In this document: positions 40,586-49,108 of the stretch, piece by piece
How the letters are laid out: the number at the start of each line of letters is the position of its first letter
Numbering within the stretch: the stretch's first letter is position 1
Assembly: GCA_963836085.1 (NCBI GenBank)
Contig: CAWIHT010000008.1
Span: 186,001 to 250,000 of the forward strand
Direction: 5' to 3'
Length of the DNA stretch: 64,000 bases
Origin: JAHEEL01 sp963836085
Lineage (GTDB): Bacteria > Actinomycetota > Acidimicrobiia > Spongiisociales > UBA5794
The notes under the pieces: model-generated
The model's database searches: none
What the model was told of the DNA's origin: nothing
What the model saw: only the letters and a program-made list of their open reading frames with translations
Position numbers and translations under genes: made by a program

Positions 40586-42027
40586 TGGGACAGAAGATTC
40601 ACCCCTACGGCCTGCGTCTCGGGATCGTCACCGACTGGAAGTCCCGCTGGTACAGCGAGAAGGACTATGCGTCGCAGGTCCTCGAAGATCAGAAGATCCG
40701 CACGTACCTGCGCGACGAACTGACCCGCGGTGCCGTCTCCCGGATCGACATCGAACGAATCGGCGACAAGAAGGTCCAGGTCGACATCCACACGGGACGC
40801 CCCGGCGTGGTCATCGGTCGCGGCGGTTCGGAAGCCGAGCGGCTCCGCTCCGGTCTCGAGGATCTCACCAACCGAATGGTCAAGTTCAACGTGATCGAGG
40901 TTTCGAACCCCGAACTCGACGCCACCTTGCTCGCACGGAGCATTGCCGACCAGCTCGAAGGCCGCGTTGCCTTCCGTCGTGCCATGAAGCGCACCGTGAC
41001 GACCGCCATGAAGGCAGGAGCCGAGGGCGTTCGCGTCCAGGCTCAGGGTCGCCTCGGCGGTGCCGACATGGGCCGGCGCGAGTGGTACCTCGAAGGCCGC
41101 GTTCCGCTTCACACACTCCGTGCCGACATCGACTTCGGTCGTGCGACCGCTCGGACCACCGTCGGCGCCATCGGCGTCAAGGTGTGGGTGTATCGCGGAG
41201 ACCTGCTCACGAGCGCCGTGGCCCGCAACGAGAAGATCGCAGCCGAGGCCCGGCTCGCAGCGGGCGGGCCGGCGCAGCGTCGCCGACGTTCTGCTCGATC
41301 CCGCGCCGAAGCGGCAGCGGGCGAGACCGGCGGCAAGCGACTCATCGAGGCCGGCGGAGGCAAGCGTGTCACGGAGGCCGGCGACGGCAAGAAGGGCGGA
41401 AAGCGCCTGATCGAGGCCGGTGGAGGCAAGCGCCCCACGACCACGACAGCAGATGCGGCCGCAGAATTCGAAGCAGCCAAGGCTGAGGTCGAGGATGTGA
41501 TCGAGGCGGTCGTCGCCGAAGAGGTCGTCGAAGCCGCTGCCGCCGTCGAGGTCGCGGAAGCGCTCGCCGAGGTTGAGATCGCAGAGGCGATCGTCGAGGC
41601 CGAGGTTGCCGAAGTCGTCGCAGAAGAGAAGGTCGCGGAAGCAATCGCCGATGCTGAGATTGCCGAAGCCGTGGCCGAAGAGAAGATTGCCGAAGCAACG
41701 ACCGAGGAAGAGGTGGTTGAGGCCATCGTCGAACTTGAGGTTGCTGAGGCGGTGGCAGAGGCCGAGATCGTAGAAGCGGTCGTCGAAGCCGAAGTTGCCG
41801 AGGAGATTGCCGAAGAGAAGATCGCCGAGGCGGTCGCAGAGGTCGAGGTCGTTGAGGCCCTCGCCGCCGAAGAGGTACTCGAAACCGTTGAAGAGGCGGT
41901 TGTGCTCGAAGAAGCGGTTGAAGCGCTCGAAGTGGAGGAGACCCCCACGGTCGAAACCACTGAGACCATAGAGACTCAGAAGGTCGACGACAGCTCTGGC
42001 GACTCCTCCGAAGGAGATGACGCCTGA
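40585..42027 (+). CDS. rpsC: 30S ribosomal protein S3 with very long acidic tail
   Basis: S3 guards the mRNA entry site. The normal protein (KH domain with GVVIGRGGSEAE, C-terminal domain ending near residue 220) is about half of the 480 residues. Then come a basic stretch (RRRRR at 232-235), two copies of KRLIEAGGGKR (251-261 and 273-283), and about 190 residues (290-480) of Glu/Ala/Val/Ile with units such as AEEKIAEA. The ATG overlaps the rplV stop by one base, and the stop overlaps rplP by one base, so the tail is a real part of the operon. L10 has a similar tail. Confidence 0.96.
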   Translation: MGQKIHPYGLRLGIVTDWKSRWYSEKDYASQVLEDQKIRTYLRDELTRGAVSRIDIERIGDKKVQVDIHTGRPGVVIGRGGSEAERLRSGLEDLTNRMVKFNVIEVSNPELDATLLARSIADQLEGRVAFRRAMKRTVTTAMKAGAEGVRVQAQGRLGGADMGRREWYLEGRVPLHTLRADIDFGRATARTTVGAIGVKVWVYRGDLLTSAVARNEKIAAEARLAAGGPAQRRRRSARSRAEAAAGETGGKRLIEAGGGKRVTEAGDGKKGGKRLIEAGGGKRPTTTTADAAAEFEAAKAEVEDVIEAVVAEEVVEAAAAVEVAEALAEVEIAEAIVEAEVAEVVAEEKVAEAIADAEIAEAVAEEKIAEATTEEEVVEAIVELEVAEAVAEAEIVEAVVEAEVAEEIAEEKIAEAVAEVEVVEALAAEEVLETVEEAVVLEEAVEALEVEETPTVETTETIETQKVDDSSGDSSEGDDA

Positions 42028-42440
42028 TGTTGATGCCGAAACGCACCAAGTACCGAAAGGTCCAGAAGGGCCGAATGACCGGCAAGGCGAAGGGCGGGTC
42101 CAAGGTCTCATTCGGCGAGTTCGGTCTCCAGGCTCAGGAGCCTGGGTGGATCACCGCTCGCCAGATCGAGGCAGCCCGTATCGCCATGACCCGAAAGATC
42201 AAGCGTGGCGGGAAGGTCTGGATCACGATCTTTCCGGACAAGCCGATCACGGAGAAGCCGGCTGAGACCCGCATGGGTTCCGGCAAAGGAAACCCCGAAT
42301 ACTGGGTCGCCGTGGTCAAGCCGGGGCGAGTCATGTTCGAGATGGCCGGTGTTGATGAGGAGTTGGCTCGCGAAGCCATGCGCCTCGCCGCACACAAGCT
42401 GCCGTTGAAGACGAAGTTCGTCAGGCGGGAGGACGTATGA
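42027..42440 (+). CDS. rplP: 50S ribosomal protein L16
   Basis: L16 contacts the A-site tRNA elbow. It has 137 residues with MPKRTKYRKVQKGRM and the ARIAMTRKIKRGGKVWI block. The start is the ATG in a TGATG junction; a second ATG two codons later is possible. Confidence 0.97.
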   Translation: MLMPKRTKYRKVQKGRMTGKAKGGSKVSFGEFGLQAQEPGWITARQIEAARIAMTRKIKRGGKVWITIFPDKPITEKPAETRMGSGKGNPEYWVAVVKPGRVMFEMAGVDEELAREAMRLAAHKLPLKTKFVRREDV

Positions 42441-42655
42441 AGACCGTCGACCTGCGGAAGCTGAACTACGCCGAGCTGCAAGAACAGCTCGACGAGTCCA
42501 AAGAGGAACTGTTCAACCTCCGGTTCCAAATCGTCACGAACCAACTCGATAACACAGCTCGAATCAAGGCAGTGCGACGCCAAGTTGCACGCATCAAGAC
42601 GATGATGCGCGAACAAGAGATCGCTGCCTGGGAAACTCAGAAAGAGGAGGCGTAG
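42437..42655 (+). CDS. rpmC: 50S ribosomal protein L29
   Basis: This small tunnel-exit protein has 72 residues with DESKEELFNLRFQIVTNQL and RIKAVRRQVARIKTMMRE. It overlaps rplP by four bases and abuts rpsQ. Confidence 0.96.
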   Translation: MKTVDLRKLNYAELQEQLDESKEELFNLRFQIVTNQLDNTARIKAVRRQVARIKTMMREQEIAAWETQKEEA

Positions 42656-42910
42656 ATGGAACGGGGACGCCGCAAAACACGCGTCGGGGTCGTCGTTTCG
42701 GACGCTCGAGACAAGACGGTCACCGTCGAAGTCCGTGACTCCAAACGCCACCCCAAGTACGGCAAGACTGTGCCGGTGCGCAAGCGATTCCACGCCCACG
42801 ACGAGGCGAACGACGCCAATGTCGGTGACACGGTGAAGATCGTTGAGACCCGCCCGCTCTCGAAGACGAAGCACTGGCGCGTCGCAGAGGTCGTGGAGCG
42901 TGCACGATGA
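42656..42910 (+). CDS. rpsQ: 30S ribosomal protein S17
   Basis: This primary 16S rRNA-binding protein has 84 residues with GVVVSDARDKTVTVEV and GDTVKIVETRPLSKTKHWRV. It overlaps rplN by four bases. Confidence 0.97.
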   Translation: MERGRRKTRVGVVVSDARDKTVTVEVRDSKRHPKYGKTVPVRKRFHAHDEANDANVGDTVKIVETRPLSKTKHWRVAEVVERAR

Positions 42911-43275
42911 TTCAGCAAGAGTCCAGGCTCAGAGTCGCCGACAACACGGGTGCAAAAGAGGTTCTGGTCATCCGCGTACTGGGTGGATCCGGTAGGCGGT
43001 ACGGCAGCCTCGGCGATACCGTCGTTTGTACGGTGAAGGACGCCACACCCGGTGGAACCGTGAAGAAGGGTGAGGTCGTCAAAGCCGTGGTCGTGCGGAC
43101 CAAGAAGGAGAACCGTCGTTCCGACGGGACCTACATCCGCTTCGATGACAACGCCTGCGTGATCATCAACGACCAGCAGCAGCCGCGAGGCACCCGGATC
43201 TTTGGTCCGGTCGGCCGTGAGCTGCGCGACAAGAAGTTCATGCGGATCGTATCGCTGGCACCGGAGGTGCTGTGA
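42907..43275 (+). CDS. rplN: 50S ribosomal protein L14
   Basis: L14 lies at the subunit interface. It has 122 residues, beginning MIQQESRLRVADNTGAKEV and ending REKKFMRI-type sequence (here DKKFMRIVSLAPEVL). It overlaps rplX at TGATG. Confidence 0.98.
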   Translation: MIQQESRLRVADNTGAKEVLVIRVLGGSGRRYGSLGDTVVCTVKDATPGGTVKKGEVVKAVVVRTKKENRRSDGTYIRFDDNACVIINDQQQPRGTRIFGPVGRELRDKKFMRIVSLAPEVL

Positions 43276-43580
43276 TGAAGCTGAAGAAGGGCGACACGGT
43301 GCAGGTCATCACCGGCAAGGATGCCGGCACCGAGTCGAAGATCGCCAAGGTCTTCCCGTCGCGCAACAAGATCATCGTCGAAGGTGTCGCCACCGCGAAG
43401 CGGAGCCAGCGTGCCACCGGGCAGACGATGCAGGGCGGAATCATCGACAAGGACATGCCGATCGACGCATCGAATGTCATGATCGTCTGCTCCGAGTGCG
43501 GACCGACCCGCATTGGCGCCGGATTCGACGAGGACGGCCGGAAGTACCGCCTCTGTCGCAAGTGTGGAGGTGAGCTCTGA
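43275..43580 (+). CDS. rplX: 50S ribosomal protein L24
   Basis: This assembly-initiating large-subunit protein has 101 residues with KKGDTVQVITGKDAG (KOW motif) and a C-terminal CSECG...CRKCGGEL part with four Cys residues in CxxC pairs. I chose the ATG at 43275, seven bases after GGAGG, over the GTG one codon earlier. Confidence 0.96.
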   Translation: MKLKKGDTVQVITGKDAGTESKIAKVFPSRNKIIVEGVATAKRSQRATGQTMQGGIIDKDMPIDASNVMIVCSECGPTRIGAGFDEDGRKYRLCRKCGGEL

Positions 43581-44137
43581 TGGCACCTCGCCTCAAAGAG
43601 AAGTACGACAGCGAAATTGCAGCTCAGCTCAAGGACACCCTCGAGCTCGAGAACGCAATGCAGGTTCCGCGTCTCCTGAAGATCGTGGTGAACATGGGCG
43701 TCGGCGACGCCGCCCAGGACGCCAAGCTCATGGACGGGGCCGTCGAGGACCTTCGGATTATCACCGGCCAGCAGCCGAAGGTGACGATGGCACGCAAGTC
43801 CATCTCGAACTTCAAGCTGCGCGAGGGCGTTCCGGTCGGTGCATCGGTGACGCTCCGCGGCGCTCGGATGTGGGAGTTCCTCGATCGGGTCATCGCTACA
43901 GCGATCCCGAGGATCCGAGACTTTCGCGGCATGAGCCCCACCGGGTTCGATGGCCGTGGGAACTACACCTTCGGTGTCACCGAACAGCTGATCTTCCCGG
44001 AGATCGACTACGACAAGGTCGCCAAAGTCCGCGGCATGGACATCACGTTCGTGACCACGGCAGCAACCGACGAGCAAGGCAGGGCGCTACTCGATGCCTT
44101 CGGGTTCCCGTTCAGCCGTCAACAGGCAGGTGTGTGA
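43580..44137 (+). CDS. rplE: 50S ribosomal protein L5
   Basis: L5 binds 5S rRNA and the P-site tRNA. It has 185 residues with KIVVNMGVGDAAQDAK, GQQPKVTMARKSISNFKLR and RDFRGMSPTGFDGRGNY. It joins rplX and rpsN in one-base overlaps. Confidence 0.98.
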   Translation: MAPRLKEKYDSEIAAQLKDTLELENAMQVPRLLKIVVNMGVGDAAQDAKLMDGAVEDLRIITGQQPKVTMARKSISNFKLREGVPVGASVTLRGARMWEFLDRVIATAIPRIRDFRGMSPTGFDGRGNYTFGVTEQLIFPEIDYDKVAKVRGMDITFVTTAATDEQGRALLDAFGFPFSRQQAGV

Positions 44138-44442
44138 TGGCGAAGACATCGAAGATCGCCAAGAACAACAAACGGAAAGCAATCGTCAACCAGTACGCCG
44201 AAAGGCGTGCCGAGTTGGTCAAGGTCATCAAGGACCCCGATGCTTCCTATGAGGACAAGCGCGAGGCGTATCAGAAGATCGCCAAGATGCCGCGTGACGC
44301 AAGCGCAACCCGCTACCGCAACCGGTGTGGCGTCACGGGTCGTCCCCGCGGCTACTTCCGCAAGTTCGGGATGTCGCGTTCGTCGCTGCGTGAACTCGCC
44401 CACGAAGGTGAGCTCCCCGGTGTGAGAAAGGCTTCGTGGTAA
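44137..44442 (+). CDS. rpsN: 30S ribosomal protein S14, long zinc-free type
   Basis: This head protein has 101 residues, ending GVTGRPRGYFRKFGMSRSSLRELA and GVRKASW. It is the long form and lacks the two CxxC pairs of the short zinc form that usually occupies this place in actinobacterial spc operons; only one Cys (RNRCGV) is seen. The ATG at 44137 overlaps the rplE stop. Confidence 0.96.
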   Translation: MAKTSKIAKNNKRKAIVNQYAERRAELVKVIKDPDASYEDKREAYQKIAKMPRDASATRYRNRCGVTGRPRGYFRKFGMSRSSLRELAHEGELPGVRKASW

Positions 44443-44444
44443 TC

Positions 44445-44840
44445 ATGCAGTCTGATCCCATTGCCGACATGCTCACCCGGATCCGCAACGCAAATCTCGC
44501 GCTGCATCCGGAGACGAGAATGCCGTCCTCGAAGTTGAAAGAAGAGATCGCCCGCATCCTCTCAGAAGAGGGATACATCGACGGGTACAAGGTCGACGAC
44601 GCTCGCGTCGGGAAAGAACTCACGGTCACGCTCCGTTACGGCAGCGACCGTCAGCCGATCCTCGAGGGCCTTCAGCGCATCTCGAAGCCAGGCCGCCGTG
44701 TCTACTCAGGCGCCACCGACGTGCGTCGCGTACGAGGTGGCATCGGTGTCGCCATCGTCTCGACGTCCGATGGTGTCATGACCGACCGTGATGCTCGCCG
44801 GCGCAACGTCGGTGGCGAAGTGCTCTGCGAGGTTTGGTGA
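44445..44840 (+). CDS. rpsH: 30S ribosomal protein S8
   Basis: S8 is a primary 16S rRNA binder and often represses the spc operon. It has 131 residues, beginning MQSDPIADMLTRIRNANLA and ending GGEVLCEVW. A GTG at 44436 would add three residues (MVI) and overlap rpsN; its closer ribosome-binding sequence (GAGAAAGG) makes it a serious alternative. Confidence 0.95.
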   Translation: MQSDPIADMLTRIRNANLALHPETRMPSSKLKEEIARILSEEGYIDGYKVDDARVGKELTVTLRYGSDRQPILEGLQRISKPGRRVYSGATDVRRVRGGIGVAIVSTSDGVMTDRDARRRNVGGEVLCEVW

Positions 44841-44841
44841 C

Positions 44842-45381
44842 ATGAGCCGCATTGGAAAAGCACCAATCGAGTTGCCCGCCGGCGTTGAGACTGCGTACGA
44901 GGACGACGTGGTTGTCGTGAAGGGCCCGAAGGGGTCCCTCAGCCAGGACCTTGATCCACGCATCAGTGTGTCGGTCGAGGACGGCGTTCTCACGGTGAGC
45001 CGCAGCAGCGATGAACGTGAGGTCCGCGCCCTGCACGGTCTGAGCCGTGCATTGATCGCGAACATGGTGATTGGGGTATCCACTGGATACTCCAAGGAAC
45101 TCCAGGCCGTCGGGGTCGGGTATCGCGGCGCACTGAAGGGGAGCACACTCGAACTGCAGGTTGGATACTCACACCCCGTGACGATCGAGGCTCCTGAAGG
45201 CATCACCTTCGAGGTTCCCGAACCGACGAAGTTCATCATCAGCGGGATCGACAAGCAACTCGTCGGCCAGGTCGCCGCCAACATTCGCGCCGTGAGGCCG
45301 CCTGAGCCCTACAAGGGCAAAGGCATCCGCTACGCCGACGAGTACGTTCGCCGTAAGGCCGGGAAAGCAGGGGCTGCCTGA
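44842..45381 (+). CDS. rplF: 50S ribosomal protein L6
   Basis: L6 lies near the sarcin-ricin loop. It has 179 residues with MSRIGKAPIELPAGV and the C-terminal PPEPYKGKGIRYADEYVRRKAGK. The ATG at 44842 follows rpsH directly. Confidence 0.98.
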   Translation: MSRIGKAPIELPAGVETAYEDDVVVVKGPKGSLSQDLDPRISVSVEDGVLTVSRSSDEREVRALHGLSRALIANMVIGVSTGYSKELQAVGVGYRGALKGSTLELQVGYSHPVTIEAPEGITFEVPEPTKFIISGIDKQLVGQVAANIRAVRPPEPYKGKGIRYADEYVRRKAGKAGAA

Positions 45382-45734
45382 TGAGAGGTTCACGCACAGA
45401 CGCTCGCCGGCGCCGCCACTTCCGGGTCCGCAAGAAGGTGCACGGCACCGCAACGCGGCCCCGACTCGCGGTGTTCCGCAGCAATCGCTACATCTACGCA
45501 CAAATCATCGACGACGACCAGGGTGTCACCGTGGCTTCGGCCTCTTCACGAGAGGGCAAGCTCGCGAAGAAGACGCTCAACGTCGAGACCGCGACCGAGG
45601 TCGGGAAGCTGGTTGGCTCCCGCGCCAAAGACGCAGGGATCGACGAGGTGGTCTTCGACCGCGGTGGGTTCGCCTACCACGGGCGCGTCAAGGCGCTGGC
45701 CGACGGAGCCCGCACGTCCGGGCTGGAGTTCTAG
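45381..45734 (+). CDS. rplR: 50S ribosomal protein L18
   Basis: L18 binds 5S rRNA. It has 117 residues with RPRLAVFRSNRYIYAQIIDD and DRGGFAYHGRVKALADGAR. It overlaps rplF by one base. Confidence 0.97.
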   Translation: MRGSRTDARRRRHFRVRKKVHGTATRPRLAVFRSNRYIYAQIIDDDQGVTVASASSREGKLAKKTLNVETATEVGKLVGSRAKDAGIDEVVFDRGGFAYHGRVKALADGARTSGLEF

Positions 45735-45741
45735 GAGCGCT

Positions 45742-46344
45742 ATGACGACACGAGACAACAAAGACCGAAGAGACCGCAGGGATCGCAGGGACCGCCGTGA
45801 ACGCCGCGAGCCGGAGTTCGACGAGCGCGTCATTGCGATCAACCGTGTGGCCAAGGTCGTCAAGGGTGGTCGCCGATTCTCATTCACGGCCCTCGTGACG
45901 GTGGGGAACGGCAAAGGCAAGGTCGGGATCGGATACGGCAAAGCCAAAGAAGTCCCGATGGCCATCCAGAAGGGCATGGAGATCGCACGGAAGAACATGT
46001 TCGACGTGCCGATGGCCGGCCAGACGATCATCCACGAGGTGATCGGCCAACAGAGCGCATCCCGCGTTCTGCTCAAGCCGGCAGCTCCGGGTACCGGCGT
46101 CATTGCCGGTGGAGCCGTCCGCCAGATTCTGGAGGCCGCCGGTATCAGCGACGTGCTCTCCAAGTCCCTCGGATCACCGACGCATGTGAACGTCGCGAAA
46201 GCGACGGTCAACGCCCTCCAGGCACAGCAGCGTCCCGACGTGGTCGCCAAGGCCAGAGGGAAGCGTCCGGAAGAACTGTTCCCGCCCGCGTTGCTCGCGG
46301 CGTACCGGTCGGCTGAACTCATGAAGACGCAAGGCGGAAGCTGA
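45742..46344 (+). CDS. rpsE: 30S ribosomal protein S5
   Basis: S5 helps control decoding fidelity. It has 200 residues. The core GGRRFSFTALVTVGNGKGKVGIGYGKAKEV is typical. The first 24 residues form a charged repeat, DRRDRRDRRDRRERRE, encoded by nine-base units. I chose the ATG at 45742 with TAGGAGCG upstream. Confidence 0.97.
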   Translation: MTTRDNKDRRDRRDRRDRRERREPEFDERVIAINRVAKVVKGGRRFSFTALVTVGNGKGKVGIGYGKAKEVPMAIQKGMEIARKNMFDVPMAGQTIIHEVIGQQSASRVLLKPAAPGTGVIAGGAVRQILEAAGISDVLSKSLGSPTHVNVAKATVNALQAQQRPDVVAKARGKRPEELFPPALLAAYRSAELMKTQGGS

Positions 46345-46526
46345 TGGCCGGCACACTCAAGATCACATTGGTGCGCAGCACAATCGGCGAGAAGCCGAAG
46401 ACCCGCGCAACCGTAGAAAGTCTCGGGCTGCGCAAGATCAATAGCACGACCTTGCGTCCCGACACACCGGACGTGCGCGGCATGGTGTTCCGTGCGAAGC
46501 ACCTCCTCGAAGTGGAGGAAGTCTGA
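46344..46526 (+). CDS. rpmD: 50S ribosomal protein L30
   Basis: This 60-residue protein has the family block LKITLVRSTIGEKPKTRATVESLGLRK. It overlaps rpsE and rplO by one base each. Confidence 0.97.
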   Translation: MAGTLKITLVRSTIGEKPKTRATVESLGLRKINSTTLRPDTPDVRGMVFRAKHLLEVEEV

Positions 46527-46966
46527 TGAAACTGCACCATCTCCGACCCGCAGAAGGGTCGAAGAAGCGCAAGATCCGCGTCGGACGCGGCGAGTCCGGC
46601 CGGCGGGGCAAGACCGCAGGCCGCGGCACGAAGGGTCTGAAGGCACGGAGCAAGGTCCGCCGCGGGTTCGAGGGTGGCCAGATGCCCCTTCAGCGGCGCA
46701 TGCCAAAGCTTCGCGGCTTCCGGAACCCGAACCGCGTCGAGTACACGGTGATCAACGTCGAGCGTCTCAACGAGTTCGACGCCGGATCGACCGTGACCGC
46801 AGACGACCTGCGGGCTATGGGCCTGGTGAAGCATCGCGGCAAGGTGAAAGTCCTCGGTGAGGGCGACATCGACCGCGCGCTGACCATCAAGGCGCACGCC
46901 TTCAGCCTCGGAGCCGTCGAGAAGATCAAGGCCGCGGGAGGCTCGGTAGAGGTCATCGAGGACTAG
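46526..46966 (+). CDS. rplO: 50S ribosomal protein L15
   Basis: L15 is a late-assembly large-subunit protein. It has 146 residues with the Gly-rich basic block RVGRGESGRRGKTAGRGTKG and FEGGQMPLQRRMPKLRGF. Confidence 0.98.
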   Translation: MKLHHLRPAEGSKKRKIRVGRGESGRRGKTAGRGTKGLKARSKVRRGFEGGQMPLQRRMPKLRGFRNPNRVEYTVINVERLNEFDAGSTVTADDLRAMGLVKHRGKVKVLGEGDIDRALTIKAHAFSLGAVEKIKAAGGSVEVIED

Positions 46967-47023
46967 TCGTCCCCCGATCCTGACTACCGTGCCCATCGCA
47001 GGCAAGAGGAGCACCCGAACCAC

Positions 47024-48331
47024 ATGCTGACCGCCTTCAGGAACGCGTTCCGGATTCATGATCTGCGGAACAAGATCCTCTTCACGCTGTTCATCTTCGT
47101 CCTCTACCGCTTCGGGACCACCGTCCCGGTGCCCGGTGTGGACTTGGACGCCATCAAGGAATTCACCGATGCCGCGACGACCTCCGGGTTCGTCGGCCTG
47201 CTGAACCTGTTCTCCGGTGGCGCGCTGACGCGTCTATCCGTGTTTGCTCTGGGGATCATGCCGTACATCACGGCGTCGATCATCCTGCAGCTTCTCGCCG
47301 TCGTGATTCCGAAGCTTCAAGCCCTCCAAGAGGAGGGGGAGAGCGGACGGAAGGTCATCACGCAGTGGACCCGGTACCTCACGGTCATCCTGGCCCTGCT
47401 GCAGTCGACCGGTTTCTCGTTCCTGTTCCACTCCGGTCAGCTGACCGGGGGCATCGACCTGATCCCGGACTACACACCTCGTAACGTCATCATCATCGTC
47501 ATCACCATGACGGCCGGTACGGCACTGCTCATGTGGTTCGGTGAGTTGATCACGCAGCGAGGCATCGGCAACGGCATGTCGCTCCTGATCTTCATCTCGA
47601 TCATCTCGCAGATTCCGTCCCAGTTGGCGATCCTGAACGCCAACTCGGCGACCTATCAGTTCATCGTGATTGTTGCTGTGATGGTGCTCCTCACCGTCGG
47701 GATCATCTACATCGAGCAGGGACAGCGCCGAATCCCGGTGCAGTTCTCCAAGCGGGTCCGTGGCCGGAAGGTCATGGGGGGTCAGTCCACCTATATCCCG
47801 CTGAAGGTGAACATGGCGGGCGTGATCCCGGTCATCTTTGCCACGTCGATCATGTACTTCCCTGCCCTCATCGCCTCGGTGCTGCCGCCGGAAGGCTGGG
47901 GCGCGACGGTCAGGGATTGGATCGACGTCAACCTGCTGTCGTCGAGCGGCGGAGGGTTCTCACCGAGCCTCTGGTATATCTTCGTGCTGGCGCTGCTCGT
48001 GGTGTTCTTCACCTACTTCTATACGGCGATCCAGTTCGACCCCGAGCGCCAGGCCGACATGATTCAGCGCCAGGGCGGCTTCATCCCGGGTATTCGTCCG
48101 GGACGAGCGACCGTCAACTACCTGCAGTATGTCTTGAGCCGGATCACCCTTCCGGGTGCCCTGTACCTGGCTGTCGTGACGGTCTTGCCGTCCATCCTCG
48201 GATACATCTGGAACGTCCCGGTTGGTCTTTCGGGTGTGTCGATCATCATCGTGGCCGGTGTCGCACTCGAGACCACGAAGCAGATCGAGTCCCAGTTGAT
48301 GATGCGGAACTACGAAGGTTTCCTCAGCTAG
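47024..48331 (+). CDS. secY: Preprotein translocase subunit SecY
   Basis: SecY forms the protein-conducting channel with SecE. It has 435 residues and ten transmembrane segments. Typical stretches include GIMPYITASIILQLL, GERGIGNG-like TQRGIGNGMSLLIF and PGRATVNYLQYVL. It follows rplO by 57 bases, and its stop codon lies in the loop of a 12-bp hairpin. Confidence 0.98.
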   Translation: MLTAFRNAFRIHDLRNKILFTLFIFVLYRFGTTVPVPGVDLDAIKEFTDAATTSGFVGLLNLFSGGALTRLSVFALGIMPYITASIILQLLAVVIPKLQALQEEGESGRKVITQWTRYLTVILALLQSTGFSFLFHSGQLTGGIDLIPDYTPRNVIIIVITMTAGTALLMWFGELITQRGIGNGMSLLIFISIISQIPSQLAILNANSATYQFIVIVAVMVLLTVGIIYIEQGQRRIPVQFSKRVRGRKVMGGQSTYIPLKVNMAGVIPVIFATSIMYFPALIASVLPPEGWGATVRDWIDVNLLSSSGGGFSPSLWYIFVLALLVVFFTYFYTAIQFDPERQADMIQRQGGFIPGIRPGRATVNYLQYVLSRITLPGALYLAVVTVLPSILGYIWNVPVGLSGVSIIIVAGVALETTKQIESQLMMRNYEGFLS

Positions 48332-48345
48332 AAGCTGAGGAAACC
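48317..48345 (+). terminator. Hairpin spanning the secY stop codon
   Basis: GGTTTCCTCAGC (48317-48328) pairs perfectly with GCTGAGGAAACC (48334-48345); the loop TAGAA contains the stop codon. No T-run follows. It may mark the 3' end of the long ribosomal transcript, since a repeat-filled gap of 219 bases follows. Confidence 0.6.
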
Positions 48346-48479
48346 AGTCGCCGGTCGCCGGTCCCGAGTCGGGACGAGCGGCCGCCAGCTTCCAGCTTCG
48401 ATCCGGAATCGCTCGACCGAACCTCTCAGGCCTGTGCTCGTCCGTGTCTTCCTGGCGCCTGGTGACTGGTGACCGGCGA
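48344..48479. repeat. Heptamer repeats between secY and adk
   Basis: The gap has CCAGTCG, CCGGTCG, CCGGTCC (48344-48364), two CCAGCTT (48385-48398), and CTGGTGA, CTGGTGA, CCGGCGA (48459-48479). These are 7-bp-period units of the same family as elsewhere, in both orientations. No gene is apparent in the gap; TAATCT before adk is a possible -10. Confidence 0.75.
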
Positions 48480-48550
48480 CTCAACCCGGCCACGAATCTG
48501 CTGTGCCCGGCGACCGGTAATCTGAGGATCTCTTCAACCAGGAGCTACAC

Positions 48551-49108
48551 ATGGGTAGACATCTTTTGTTTCTTGGGCCGCCCGGGGGTGGCAAGGGGAC
48601 GCAGGCCAAGTTGGTCACGCGGGCACTCGGCATTCCGCACGTCTCGAGCGGTGACATGCTTCGCGAAGCGCTCGCTTCCGGGAGCGAACTCGGGAACCGT
48701 GCTTCGGAATATATGGCAGCCGGTGACCTCGTGCCGGATGACCTCGTGGTAGCGCTCGTCAAGGAGCGCCTCTCGCGGGAGGACGCGGCCGGCGGATATC
48801 TGCTCGACGGATTCCCTCGCAACCTTCGCCAAGCCGAGATCCTGACCGAAGCCGTCGGAGATGGTGCTCTCAGAACGGTTATCTACCTCTCGGTTGATGA
48901 CGACGAGGTCGTCGGTCGACTCCTCAAGCGCGCCGAAATCGAGGGTCGGACCGACGACAACGACGAGACGATCCGACACCGTCTCGAAGTATTCCACGCG
49001 GAGACCGAACCGCTGATCGCCTACTACGGCGACCGCGTCCGGCGCGTCGACGGGTCGGGTTCGATCGAGGACATCTACTGCCGTGTAGCCACAGAACTGG
49101 CTTCCTGA
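48551..49108 (+). CDS. adk: Adenylate kinase
   Basis: Adenylate kinase balances AMP, ADP and ATP. It has 185 residues with P-loop GPPGGGKGTQ at 9-18, SSGDMLRE and the LDGFPRNLRQAE block. The LID is the short, zinc-free type (RAEIEGRTDDND). AGGAGC lies before the ATG. It keeps the standard secY-adk-map order. Confidence 0.97.
   Translation: MGRHLLFLGPPGGGKGTQAKLVTRALGIPHVSSGDMLREALASGSELGNRASEYMAAGDLVPDDLVVALVKERLSREDAAGGYLLDGFPRNLRQAEILTEAVGDGALRTVIYLSVDDDEVVGRLLKRAEIEGRTDDNDETIRHRLEVFHAETEPLIAYYGDRVRRVDGSGSIEDIYCRVATELAS

Noticed and set aside
41109..41969. Ser/Thr-rich minus-strand open frame across the rpsC tail
   Set aside because: Same cause: antisense of a repetitive acidic coding region, with no start signals.
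41240..42027. Possibility that the S3 tail is a separate gene or a frameshifted region
   Set aside because: The frame is continuous with S3, no internal start with a ribosome-binding site was seen, and the stop overlaps rplP exactly as operon genes do here.
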